From Nymphaea colorata (lineage: Eukaryota > Streptophyta > Magnoliopsida > Nymphaeales > Nymphaeaceae), in contig NC_045142.1 of NCBI RefSeq assembly GCF_008831285.2, forward strand, positions 16,867,354 through 16,931,353: a DNA stretch of 64,000 bases, in the 5' to 3' direction. Within the stretch, counting starts at the first letter, position 1; every line of letters begins with the position of its first letter. Position numbers and translations under genes: made by a program. The notes below the pieces were generated by a model. It worked only from the letters and a program-made list of their open reading frames with translations. It was not told the DNA's origin and did not search any database. Positions 11,367 to 22,541 of this stretch are shown one piece after another.

Positions 11367-12305
11367 TGAAATCACAGCTGTTTCTATGCTCGGATGGTTA
11401 GTTTGTGTTGTTAAAAACTGCCATAAAAGTTGTATTCCATCCTTGAAAACCATGGTCAAGCAATTGATCATTGCAAATGCATCTTTTGCAATGGTTTTTA
11501 TCAACACCAAGCAAAAAAATAACCATCCAGCCGTAGAGGTTCGTCTTAATTGGACACAAAGGCCAGTTCAAAGAGAAAAAAATAGGCCAACTTTTATTTG
11601 AATCCCTTGAATATTCAGAAATGATCTCGCCAATCCATTGTTGATCACCCATTTTAATCGTTAAACATGTTTAAAGTATGATGACATTCCTCTATTTCCA
11701 GTCAACCTTCTAGAATAGATGGATCATATGAATATCCCATCAAAAAATTCATTTCTCATGACACAATAAGCTCATGCTAATCCGCCAACTTGTGATCTCA
11801 ACCCGTTTTTTAGTGGCGGAGCAAAGACTTTTTGGCTGGAGGGCACGTGAGTCACATCAAACGTGGGCACTATGATGTGACAGCAAGTGGGTCCATCATC
11901 ATCACAATATACTTTTGACTGACTGGTATAGGCAATGGTGCACAGCAACCCACACTTAGCTTCAATACTTTCCCTCTTACAGCATGTTCAACGCTTACTG
12001 TGGGTAACGTAAGGGATACTGTTCTTGATCAATTTGTGATTGGGATTCTTCAACACAAGAATATTCAAACGTTATTACTTAGCATTGCTTGGATTTTGGA
12101 GAAGGGTGCAGAAACACAAAAAGTTGCATGCAATCCCGGGTAAATGACACAAGAATAAAAAAATTAATCAGGCCGAATCGGGCCCCATTAGGCCGACCTG
12201 GGCTGGTCTTTCAGGCCCGGTATCAAGCCAAGTACCTGGTACCGGGGCCGGATGCCCAGGCTTCCCTGTCCTTGCACTTCTAAAACATCGGCAGGTGATC
12301 TGAGG

Positions 12306-12433
12306 CTACTGGCAACGACCATTAGCCTACCCAAAAGTTTTTTGCTACACTACAAAGGACAAGGGCGAGTCTTGGTTTTTGCGAGGGGATGAGTATTGGC
12401 AATGGAAATAGGGTTATTGGTCGTTGCCAATAG
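12306..12433. mobile_element. Foldback/MITE candidate with about 24-bp inverted ends
   Basis: The left end CTACTGGCAACGACCATTAG and the reverse complement of the right end, CTATTGGCAACGACCAATAA, match closely over about 24 bp and enclose some 80 bp. GGCAACGACC-type words are common subterminal motifs of plant CACTA elements, so it may be a CACTA relic. No terminal CACTA or target-site duplication is visible at these borders. Confidence 0.5.
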
Positions 12434-12484
12434 CTTGTTTTGTGGTTGTGGTTGTATTTGTTCACTAGGGATCTGATATTGTGG

Positions 12485-12512
12485 GCTGGTGTGGCTGATT
12501 GCCCACACCAGC
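12485..12512. repeat. Perfect 10-bp-stem hairpin, relic of the 42.2-kb MITE family
   Basis: GCTGGTGTGG (12485-12494) and CCACACCAGC (12503-12512) form a perfect stem with an 8-nt loop. The same hairpin with one base difference lies inside the intact hAT-like MITE at 42232-42423, followed there too by T-A-Y-A-A-T-G-T. I read this as a truncated copy of that family. Confidence 0.6.
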
Positions 12513-12881
12513 TATAATGTTTTTTTTTACAATCAAGAATATAATTTAGTGAAGATCGTATGACCCTTGAACAGAACATTTTTTGTTATTTGTGCCCTCT
12601 TGATGTTTTACACAATAAATAAATATATAATTTACATACATAACAGCTGGTGCAACACATTTTCTATGTAGTAAACAAATGACAACGAGGATACAAAACA
12701 ATGAATTTTAATTATGTAAAAGAAACGAGTGCAATAGGTTTCTTGAGATACTGGTTTTTTATTTTTCAGTTCTACTTTCTCACCTTCTTTTCCTTCCTTC
12801 ATAACTGTCTTCTGCTTTAAAGATTAGTGGGATCTTAAGGAGAGAAAATAACCCTGAAAAACCAGTCTAAAAATGAAGCTG

Positions 12882-12884
<3 letters not shown>

Positions 12885-12958
<74 letters not shown>

Positions 12959-12970
12959 AGAGTGAGAGAG
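12885..12970. repeat. (AT)n(GA)n compound microsatellite
   Basis: About 37 bp of AT followed by about 45 bp of imperfect GA. The overlapping Ser/Leu- and Tyr/Ile-repeat ORFs here are simply this tract translated. Confidence 0.95.
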
Positions 12971-13159
12971 AAATGTCATTAGGACAGACAGAACAAACAG
13001 GAAAAACATAAGAAAGACAAATGTCAGACAAAAGGGGCATGGTGTTTTGTTTTATGACCATCAAAATTCTGGACAAAGAACACCATAGTCCATAAGAACA
13101 GGACACTGGTATACAGGACGTCCAGTCCATTCTATCATATAGGACGACAATCAAACAAC

Positions 13160-13268
13160 CTCTAAGGAATTGTTTGATGAATGGGATGCTTTATGAATCA
13201 GCTCAAAACTTTGGAATATATTTATGAAACATTCACAAAGTGTATCAACTGCCAAACGACCACTAAAG
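13160..13268. mobile_element. Possible small MITE
   Basis: The left end contains GAATTGTTTGATGAATG and the right end CAACTGCCAAACGACCACT. The reverse complement of the right end (AGTGGTCGTTTGGCAGTTG) resembles the left end over about 20 bp with several mismatches. GTTTGG ends are typical of short plant MITEs. No target-site duplication was found. Confidence 0.3.
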
Positions 13269-13289
13269 AATATGTTAAAATGAATATGT

Positions 13290-13720
13290 TAAAATGTCTA
13301 TGCTTCTTACCAGTTTGTCATTGGAAGCCTTCAAAACAAAAATATTGAAATGTTATAACTTTAACAATGCTTGGATTGCAGAAAACGGTGCAGCAACACA
13401 AAAATATGCATGCAATCCCCTATAAACGATGCCCGAACTGCTTACATGACTAGCTACTGTCCTCAGCCACTATGAGACTTTCCCTGGCAAAGTGTTGCAA
13501 TGTTAGTGTCTAGAAATCAGTGATATAGACAATGGATTAATTACTGTCAATGTATATTTAATAACCTATTTTATATTTCAATAAAACGAGGGGATCCCTG
13601 TGTTGTTTCCCAGTGAAAAATTACCTATTTGATGTCACGAGCAGTGGCACACCAATTACATTATTATACTTAAATATATGTTAGTTACTCGAATAGTGTA
13701 TATGTTAAACTTAGAACACA
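13290..13720. repeat. Extra diverged copy of block modules
   Basis: 13300-13420 resembles 12010-12130 (CTTGGATT, CAGAAA, ATGCATGCAATCCC in the same order). 13420-13720 resembles 8390-8670, 28620-28960 and 44990-45300 (GTGTCTAGAAAT, GACATAGAC-type, CAATAAAACGAGGGG, TTACATTATTATACTT). So part of the block was duplicated within or next to block A, and it is more diverged than the A/B/C copies are from each other. Confidence 0.75.
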
Positions 13721-13920
13721 ATAACTCTTTAATTTGAAATGAACTTTAGGTACATGTTGGCTCGAGAGTCTATGGTTAAACCCTCGAAAGTAAGCTGTTA
13801 TGGTGTTGTGCCAAATGTTTTGTCAAATGTTCACGTTGCCAAGCCACCCTTAAAAGTGTAGAGGAAATGATGGATGACGAGTGAGTGCAGACCATTTGCT
13901 CTGGACATCTTCCCCCAATG

Positions 13921-14070
13921 AAAAGAATGCTAGGAGTTAGGCTGGCTACATTTAACACGAAATAATTCAATAAGATATGCAGAAAAGAAACAAGGATGGT
14001 TAGGGAAAAGAATGCTAGGAGTTAGGCTGGTTACCTTTAACATGAAATTATTCAATACGGTATGCATAGA
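13921..14070. repeat. 85-bp-offset tandem duplication
   Basis: AAAAGAATGCTAGGAGTTAG at 13921 recurs at 14006, and the similarity runs about 60 bp with a handful of differences. The intervening 25 bp are not repeated. No coding meaning is seen. Confidence 0.8.
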
Positions 14071-14462
14071 ATGCAATGACCAGAACATAAAACACAAGAA
14101 TTCTTTTTTATGCAACATTATCAAACATGCCCCATGTTTTACCATCCCAAAAGCTTATGCTTCCAAGCCCAGAGAACTCTGCCACCTGCCATCTACTTCT
14201 CTGCATGTGAATAGGAAAACCTATTTCTCATTGTAATCAAGCACATAATCATACCCTTTATTCTGTCAAATACATCATCAATGCAACATAGTTCAGCAAA
14301 AAACTCTAAAAAACTCACAGAAGAAAAAGGGGCCACGCCACAAAGCAGCAGAGAGAAAGAGAGGGAGATCGAGAAGACCTGTAAACCTTGTGGAAGGGGA
14401 AAGGAGGAGGTATCAAACAGTCCCTCAAGAGCAGTGAATATGAGTGTTGATGGTGACTTAGG

Positions 14463-14800
14463 CAGCAGCGGCGTGAGAAAGAAGCAGCAGTGATTTCTGG
14501 CGTGTTTCATTTGGGCAAAATCAGTTGGGAGGAGGAAGAAGAAGAACAACGACAAGGAGAAGAACAAAGGAAGGCCGAAGGGGTACCTGGCGTGAAGCTG
14601 GGAGCCGGAGCTGCAGCAAGAGCAAGAGGGACGACTGATGCATCTGAGGCAGCAGCAGCAAGAGAAGGGGAAAGGCAACAGATGCGTCTGAGGCAGAAGC
14701 GGCGAGAGAAGGCAGCAGCAGTGATTTCTGGGAGGTTTTATTTGGGAAAAATCAGTTGGGAGGAGGAGGAAGAAGAAGAACAACAAGGAGAAGAAGAAAG
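14463..14800. repeat. Purine-rich tract with two 231-bp-spaced direct repeats
   Basis: TGATTTCTGG...TTTGGG-AAAATCAGTTGGGAGGAGG-GAAGAAGAAC occurs at 14491 and again at 14722, similar over about 90 bp. The whole region is GA-rich. On the plus strand the open frame encodes a Glu/Arg/Ala-rich low-complexity peptide with two similar SG-F-LGKISWEEEEEE blocks. The 231-bp offset is a multiple of three, so both units share a frame, but there is no ATG start and no recognised domain. I treat it as a minisatellite-like repeat, not a gene. Confidence 0.6.
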
Positions 14801-14828
14801 GAAGGCCACTAAAATGTCATGCATTTGA

Positions 14829-15608
14829 GAACAGTGTTTATAAAAGTTGGGCTGAATTAATTTAAGTCAATTTGAATTGTTTGGCAAACCTGTTGTATTC
14901 AGTGGCTGTTGCCTCGTGTTGTTATTTAATTATCTTTAAATACTTTTAAGATTTTTTATCTTCTATTTTTTGCTTGTTTTTTTAAATATAGTATACTGAT
15001 TTATCTTACCGACAGCCTGCAGGTTGTTTCACTTTGGGTTTCGGTTCTGATTCCGATTGTTATAAACATTTATTAGAAACGAATGGTCTATAGAATGGAT
15101 TCAATTTCACTATTACCCAAATAAATATATATTGTTGAAGGTTCCGCACTGCATTCAATCATCAAACAAGTAATCGACTTAATTTGCTATTTATTTTAAA
15201 TGTGCATTTGTCAGTCTGAATTCGAATTTAATTTTAAAATTTTATACGAACCCTATTTTGATTTTCAGGTCCATGAAATGCCTGGAAGTACAAAAAATGG
15301 AGATTGGGGCTAGAGCCTTTGGTGGAGTCATACGTGGGCTGGTGTAGGCAGTTGCCAAAATGGTCCTATCAAATTTCTTTATTTTCATTTTTACGTAAGC
15401 TTTCAACTACTTGCTTCTTTATATGCACCAGTGACCCTATAGGTATGAGATTCTTTAAATTAATGCCCCTAAGTCCAACATTCCTAACTCTGGCTACCAC
15501 TAACCATGGTTGGAGGCGGAACTAGCTGGATGATAAAATAATGAAGTTTCTGATAATTGATTGTACTAAGTTTTTTTTAATCATGTAATAAATATGTTAC
15601 CAATTGGC
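14829..15608. other. Intergenic, no gene recognised
   Basis: AT-rich sequence. The 73-codon ORF at 15304-15525 has no recognisable family feature. GGGCTGGTGTAGGCAGTTGCC near 15330 recalls the MITE hairpin of 42.37 kb, but only one arm is present. Confidence 0.45.
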
Positions 15609-15745
15609 AGCTTCGCCATTGACCATCAGTGTCGAAACTCAAGCAGCATCGATTGAAGAAATCAACAAGCGACATCCCATGACAATGCTGGTGGCTAAAG
15701 TTCAGTTTCTCCTCCTCCACCACCCTTCTCTCCTCATTCTTCTTG
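15609..15745. repeat. Dispersed module, copy 1 (copy 2 at 38567-38697)
   Basis: GCTTCGCCATTGACCATCAG, CAAGCGACATCCCATGACAA and a CT-rich tail (CTCCTC...CTCTCCTC) occur in the same order at 38567-38697. Copy 1 has about 20 bp more before the tail. It forms the left edge of block B and of block D respectively. Confidence 0.8.
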
Positions 15746-16979
15746 ACTTTTATTTGAATGCCCTGAATATTCGGGAATGACCCGGCCAATCCAGTTTTCA
15801 GTCGACCAGATCGGATCATATGAAAATCCCATCAAAAGATCTGTAATGGCCCACGAACCAGGAAAGTTGCCATGATCTTCCCTAACCCATCAACTTGTAA
15901 CCTCAACCTCATCTTTCGTGGCAGTACCCAAATTTTTTGACTGAACATCGCTTGAGTCACCGACCTGAGTTTGGTAGTGCCCATGTGGGCACTATGATGT
16001 GACTGGAACTGATTCTAGCTTTATCACAATATAATTTTTGACTAACTGTTATGGGTAAATATGGTGCACACCAACCCACCCTTAGCTCTGCTACGGCCCT
16101 TCTTACGACATAGTCCCCTCACAAAATGTTACAATGTCAGCTGGTGTCTAGAAATTAGTGACATAGACATTGGATTAAATTATTTATTTAATTACCTATT
16201 TGACATTTCAATAAAGCGAGGGGCTCACTCAGCAGTTTCCCAGCAAAAAATTACCTACTTGATATCACAAGCAGTGGCTACCGGATGGGCATCCAGACCA
16301 ATTACATTATTATACTTGAACATATATGTTAGGTATGGGAAAACTATATATGTTACACTTAGAACATGATAACTCGATTGCAAGATAATATAAGCAAGGT
16401 TATCATTTGAGGTCAATGTGCTATACTAGTGCAACTAGGGTGGAAGCACTATGCCAGTTGATGGACATTTGGTTCTACTCACATGGGCATGGTCATTAGG
16501 GGAAGCCGGATTTCAGTTTTCACTCAATCTGAAACTTGAAACAGGTTATGTTTGCACCCTATGTATAAAAAACTGTACATAATAAGTAAAAAATAAAAAT
16601 AAATTTTTAGAAGGACAAAAAGGGTTTATGAAAAAGTAGAAAATCCCAAAATATACACTTCTTTACAAAAAAAGTGAAAAATACCCCAACCCCTTTCTCT
16701 TTTTTCCCCCTTTGGTTTACATTTGTGTGTACAACCTTGTGCATGTAACTCGATATTAATATATGTTATTGTATCTTCTGGTGAAAGGTTTGGATCATTC
16801 CCAATGAAGTATTCTTTCCTAATGCATGTTTTAATTTCCACCATTTATTGCAAACCTTCTGAAGGGAGATTTTTAGCTATCGTGAAGGCTTTCTGGCTGT
16901 CAGATTGGTTCCTCGCTTCTTCTATACTGCTTGTTCTCTATTTTCTTTGGTTTTTTCTTTACTCTTTAGTTTCATTATA

Positions 16980-16983
<4 letters not shown>

Positions 16984-17010
<27 letters not shown>

Positions 17011-17013
17011 CTG
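16984..17013. repeat. (TC)n microsatellite, paralogous to 40627-40674
   Basis: A pure CT run follows TTTCATT-ATACAA. The D-block equivalent at 40627-40674 is longer and interrupted once (CGCTC). Confidence 0.95.
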
Positions 17014-17390
17014 TGTGTGCTTGTGAATGTATATATTTATACATATAAGATGATAAAAAAACGTACCACTTAGGTAAGGGACGGAAGCCTGGCCTATTAA
17101 TGTTTTTTTCATAATTTAGCATTATCTTCAAATATATTGCATACATTAAGTTATTTCTTTTTTATTTTATTAATATACCATAATAATTAAAAATGGCTCT
17201 CATAACATTAAAATTTTAATAGTAGAAAAGAACACTTCTTTTTATAGAAGTAATTTGAACTTGAACTTTATTTAGATTAAATTAGTGTTTATAGTGAACA
17301 AATTAGGAGATTCACATTTTGTTCAAAACACTTTTTAACACAAATATAAGCGGTCTGCTGGTTTTTGTTTGTGACCAAAGTAGTGCGTGT

Positions 17391-17430
<40 letters not shown>
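17391..17430. repeat. (AT)n microsatellite, locus 1 in block B
   Basis: Pure AT tract at the site where A, C and D carry GT/AT tracts. Confidence 0.95.
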
Positions 17431-17437
<7 letters not shown>

Positions 17438-19909
17438 TGACATTGCTATCTCTTTTATAAGGACCATGGTGTAGGTACTGTGAATAGCATTAAAATAGGG
17501 AAAGGGAAGTTGGTCGGTCAAACCAAGGCATCTTTCAGATGTGGTTTCATTAGCATCAGTCTTCTATATGCTTTTGTGGTGATGCTGATCTGTGTTGAAG
17601 TCGATGATATATGTGAGAGACTTCCTACATAAAAAAGGACCAAAGGCTGTGGAAACTCCTTCTTCTGCTTGAAGAGTCATATTTAGCACTTGTTGAATCA
17701 TAATAAAAAGACGGTCAACTGCATCTGATGTAACAGATTTCGATTTTTCTTGTTGTCATGGTATTCATAATTCATGTTCTTCCATAGCCACCATATTGCG
17801 ATGGGAACAGAATCATCCAACTTCACATAAATATTTTGATTCGAGCCTTTTTATTCAACTGCCACGTCTGCGTCTCTGCCACCAAGTCTGGAACTGTAAT
17901 ATCAATGATGACTGTCATATCATGTAAACTAATGGTGCCTATTCAACAGGGTGGTTCCTCTCTTTTTTGACCCTTTTACCACCGAAAGTGAAAATGTGGT
18001 GCAAGAAAGAAATAAAGAAACAGCTCCATGCCATATGAGTTCTCTTGCATGTATAGAGATAGAGAGAGAGAGAGGGACAGAGAAAGAGATAGGTATTACA
18101 TGTTTTATTCTTATTTTAAATAGTAGTCCACACTGGGGAGTGGGAGATAGAGATGAGCTTATGGGCGCCCCCTAGTAATTTTATAGGAAATAAGTAGTTT
18201 TATAGGAAATGAAACATGGATTAAACAATGCGCCAACCTGTTAAGCCCAAAGAAAAAACACAAAAAAATACAATGGCCTCATAGATGGCTCATTTTTTGA
18301 AATTATTGGGTTGTACAAAAGGGTAGATTGATATGGTAGAAACTTTTGGTAAAACAGTTTTAGGTTGAGGATTCATGACTTACCCATTGAGTGACTTTGG
18401 CACTAGATATTTCCAAAATGAGTACTACCATGTCCAGATTCAATAGATATGTTGTTATTCCAGGCTTCCTTCTCCTTTTAAGGGAAGGTCTATGGTAAAG
18501 AAAATCCAATGCCTTTTTGGTCCGCTTTTTGAAATTGTAAACAAAAGCAAGACCTAGAAACAAAATGTTTTTTCTTTCTTTGTCCATCCTTTCCTCACTT
18601 TTCTCCTTTCCCTTTCCATTCTAGCCATCATCCAAAGCATTTGGATGATGAATTTTTGCAAACCAAACATATTTTTCAAAAATGTGGACTAGTGTGTGGG
18701 CCTCTTTAAAGTAGTTTTTTTGCAGGAAGGAGGCCACAAGGGTTCTACCCATCTGATGGTGGTGACTCCTAAAAATCAGTACCGCCTTTAAAAGGTGACC
18801 ATAAGTCCCATTACACCTGTTGAGAGCAGCTAGCAGGAGTAGAGGCAGGTATAGGTTAAGTGTTGCTACGCTGATGCATAATTTTTTTTGTACGTCAATA
18901 TGGTTAATGATTAAAATAACTTAAATTCACATTAAAAAAATTATGAAAACAAAATTGAAAATAGAAAAAAGTAAAAAGACTAAGGAGAATATTTTTAATA
19001 AATTACCAAAATATTCTTCTCTCCTCTGATGGACACATAACTTTCTATTGTTAAGTATTGGTAATTACATAAATTTTAAAAGCTTTTTATTTTTATATTA
19101 ATATTTTTGAACAAATTTTCTCATTTTTTAAAAATTGAAAAATTTATACCTAGTGTCCTTTATCTAGATTTGATCTTCTGTCTGGGCTCCTAACCCTTAT
19201 GCCAATGATAATTGAGTAAAACCGTTAAGTGGGATTGCTGCTGGCTGCCCATAGGTCTGATATGTAGACCAGCAAGCGTGAAATATTGCAGATAAAACTT
19301 TCTCTTAATGGCTTCACTCATTTATATGTAAGTCAAGGTTGGCGCCTTCTTGACTTTGTTCTTCATCACGTCCTGCCATGGTTGGCTTGTTCTTTCTACA
19401 TCAACAATGAGTCAAAGCCGCCCAACATCTGAAACCCGGAGCCATGTGTAGGGGCCAGCTGCAATCATAAAGGCCGTGGAGGATCAATTGTCGGTAAATG
19501 ATCACCATGAGCCAGACCCGACTAGCATTCAGTTGACCTTATTTTTTGTTAAGACTGAACCAATTAAAAAAATAAGAACACTTTATAGAGAACTTCCCTA
19601 GCATCGGGTGAGCGAGAGGGGTATTTCATACTACCACTCAACAAGATGGCCAAAACCTTAGCCTTACCTCCATTTCCCTAGAGCCTATTCTGTATCAGGT
19701 GTCCCACAATTGCAGGTTCATTCAAATTCAACCGAATCAGTTTCTATGATGGTAAATCCTAAAAAAAATGTACATGTTTCAGCATCGGAAATAATTGTGC
19801 AAAGGTCATCTGTAGACATAGATTATGTCTGTTACTTGTACGGTCAGGTTAGACATCTTCCCAGATAGAAAGCATACTTGAAGCATCAAACAAAGCAATG
19901 CTAGAGGGA

Positions 19910-20043
<134 letters not shown>

Positions 20044-21450
20044 ATTGGAATCACAGCTGTTTCTATGCTTGGATGGTTATTTTGTGTTGCTAAAAACTGC
20101 CATAAAAGTTCTATTCCATCATTGAAAACCATGGTCAAGCAATTGATCATTGCAAATGCATCATTTGCATTGGTTTTTATCAACACCAAACAAGAAAATA
20201 ACCATCCAGCCGTAGAGGTTCGTCTTAATTGGACACAAAGGCCAGTTCAAAGTGAAAAAAATAGGCCAACTTTTATTTGAATCCCTTGAATATTCAGAAA
20301 TGATCTCGCCAATCCATTGTTAACCACCCATTTTAATCGTTAAACATGTTTAAAGTATGATGATATTCGTCTATTTTCCAGTCAACCTTCTAGAATAGAT
20401 GGATCATATGAATATCCCATCAAAAAATTGATTTCTCATGACATGAATAAGCTCATGCTAACCCACCAACTTGTGATCTCAACCCGTTTTTAGTGGTGGA
20501 CCCAAGCCTGTTTGGCTGGAGGGCATGTGAGTCACATCAAACGTGGGCACTATGATGTGACAGAAGCTGGGTCCAGCATCGTCACAATATATTTTTGACT
20601 GACTGGTATAGGCAATGGTGCACAGCAACCCACACTTAGCTTCAGTACTTTCCCTCCTACAGCATGTTCAACGCTTACTGTGGTTACCTAAGGGGTACGT
20701 TAAGATGTCTCTGTTCTTGATGAATTTGTGATTGGAATTCTTCAACACAAGAATATTCAAACGTTATTACTTAGCATTGCTTGGATTTTGGAGAAGGGTG
20801 CAGAAACACAAAAAGTTGCATGCAATCCTGAAGAAAATCACCAAAATGGTTTTCAGCGAGAGAACAAGCTGAAGAAAAATAGAACCCTAAAGGGGTAGTG
20901 GCAAATCCAAAAATTTCTGGCTAAGGTGCAATATTAATGACTGGTAAGGGAAATTGCTTGCAATATCCACAATGTGGCTCCAATATTGTCAAAGAGTCAT
21001 CTAACCGCAGGAACACTAATAAAATTTTCAAAATAAGAACAACCCCTAAGTAGGTAGATGGAAAGGGGGATGCTTAGCATAAGTCCAATGGAGCGCGAGT
21101 GATGTTGGTGCTACATTTCTATAATGCAACTGGAGTGGAAGCACTATACTAGTTGATGGATATTTGGCCCCACTCACAGGCATCGTTGGGCCCGAGAAGG
21201 AGATGACTACAAGCTGTTACAGATAGCCTGGCCCGAGATAATGGCCACGAACAAACAAATGGTCGACCGCTCTTTTAGGGGGCGTTTGATGGTTTGGAAT
21301 TTTGATTTAAGAACGAAATGCAAGTCCAACTTCAACTCAAACATGAAACCTTTTACAGTCTTGAGAGTGGATAAACATCACTCAATACAAGACTTTGATA
21401 ACATAAAATATTGTTAGTAGCCATGTAACGCCAGCCAATTACTGCTAATA

Positions 21451-21453
<3 letters not shown>

Positions 21454-21516
<63 letters not shown>
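21454..21516. repeat. (AT)n microsatellite
   Basis: A 63-bp pure AT tract. The matching site in block C (30074-30103) has only about 30 bp with TATG interruptions. Confidence 0.95.
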
Positions 21517-21519
<3 letters not shown>

Positions 21520-21949
21520 TGGCCATATACACATTCACCCACTTAACGGTTGAGAGAAAGATGGAGAAAAAAAAAAGGTATAAACTAATACTAGATGACA
21601 AAAATACCCATTTACTTTTTTTTCTTTAGTTTTCTCTCGTCCATTCATTATAATGAATCAAATAGTCCTTATGAACAAGTAGAGTAACATTGAATAATCA
21701 GAGTCACCATTTAATTTTTTGCTATATATATAAAAATAAAAAAGAGGTATATGATATGGCTAAAATGGACATAGCATACTTGAAAACCCTCACTGCGTGA
21801 GCCTCTGCCCCATGAACTATCACCAGATGAGAGCCCATAATATCGTGGGTGGAAAGACATTTGTATATATATATATGTATAGAGAGGGATCGTGTGAGAG
21901 AAAGATTTTCCAAACACTTCAAGGTTCACGGATTAAGGAGGTCAATGGA

Positions 21950-22172
21950 CAGGTTTTGGAGCAGGGACTACCATGTGTTACAGGGACAAAGCCAAAAAAA
22001 TTTCATGAGAAGGACCAAATTAATGTTTCTAAATTTTGACTAAGGTCAAAATATCATTTTTCAAAATTTTTATATAGGACAAGTGAAATTTACTAAAATT
22101 TACATATAATGTTTTTTTAAAAAAATTGAGGTGGATCCAAGGCCATGCGAGCCTCCCTTGGCTCCACCCCTG
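21950..22172. mobile_element. hAT-like MITE relic upstream of the protease (block B copy)
   Basis: The left end is CAGGTTTTGGAGCAGGGACT; the right end reversed is CAGGGGTGGAGCCAAGGGAG. They share CAGG, TGGAGC and AGGGA. CAGGGGYGGAGCC termini are typical of short hAT-derived plant elements. The 8 bp outside do not match, so no target-site duplication remains. The block C copy is 30554-30764, so the insertion predates the B/C duplication. It lies about 370 bp upstream of the protease start. Confidence 0.5.
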
Positions 22173-22490
22173 ATGCCTAAAAAAAATTTTCAAACACCAT
22201 TAGGACAATCTCTTCTTCCAGCGTATTCAACAGTTATTGCGGTCACTTAAGTAATACGTTAAAGTGTGTCTTCTGCCTTCCTTTTGTGTTTGAAAGTCTT
22301 CAAATGTTTGTCATTGTTATACCTAAGCTTAACAATTGGAAGATGCTACCACTTTTCTCTATTGTGATGGTTACTGGTTACACAAAGGAATATGTAACTC
22401 AGTTCAGCCACATGTCTTTTTTTTTTTTTTGCAGAATTTTCAAATCCAAATGCTTCCCTTCATCAGGGGCCACATAACTATGACTTCCGT

Positions 22491-22498
22491 TATAAATA
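22491..22498 (+). promoter_or_regulatory. TATA box of the aspartic protease gene
   Basis: TATAAATA lies 44 bp before the start codon. With the usual 25-35 bp spacing the 5' leader would be only about 15-20 nt. The same box is kept in the block C copy at 31088-31095. Confidence 0.65.
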
Positions 22499-22541
22499 TC
22501 AACGCATTTATCCTTAGTACAGCAACCATTTAGTCCTCACC

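Larger units (their letters stand above)
8281..12125. repeat. Local duplication block A
   Basis: This block aligns by eye, mostly collinearly, with block B: 8281-8690 matches 15991-16406, 8890-10970 matches 17430-19500, and 10970-12125 matches 19500-20830. The last two parts also match block C (25355-28610). It lacks the roughly 900 bp between 16540 and 17430 of block B and carries one module inverted (8691-8820). Unlike B and C it does not run on into an aspartic protease. Three ORFs of 75-109 codons recur in the copies, but their differences look non-synonymous, so I treat the block as non-coding. Confidence 0.85.

Noticed and set aside
21454-21516. AT tracts as possible origins or matrix-attachment sites
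   Set aside because: AT richness alone cannot support this, and such tracts are everywhere in the window.
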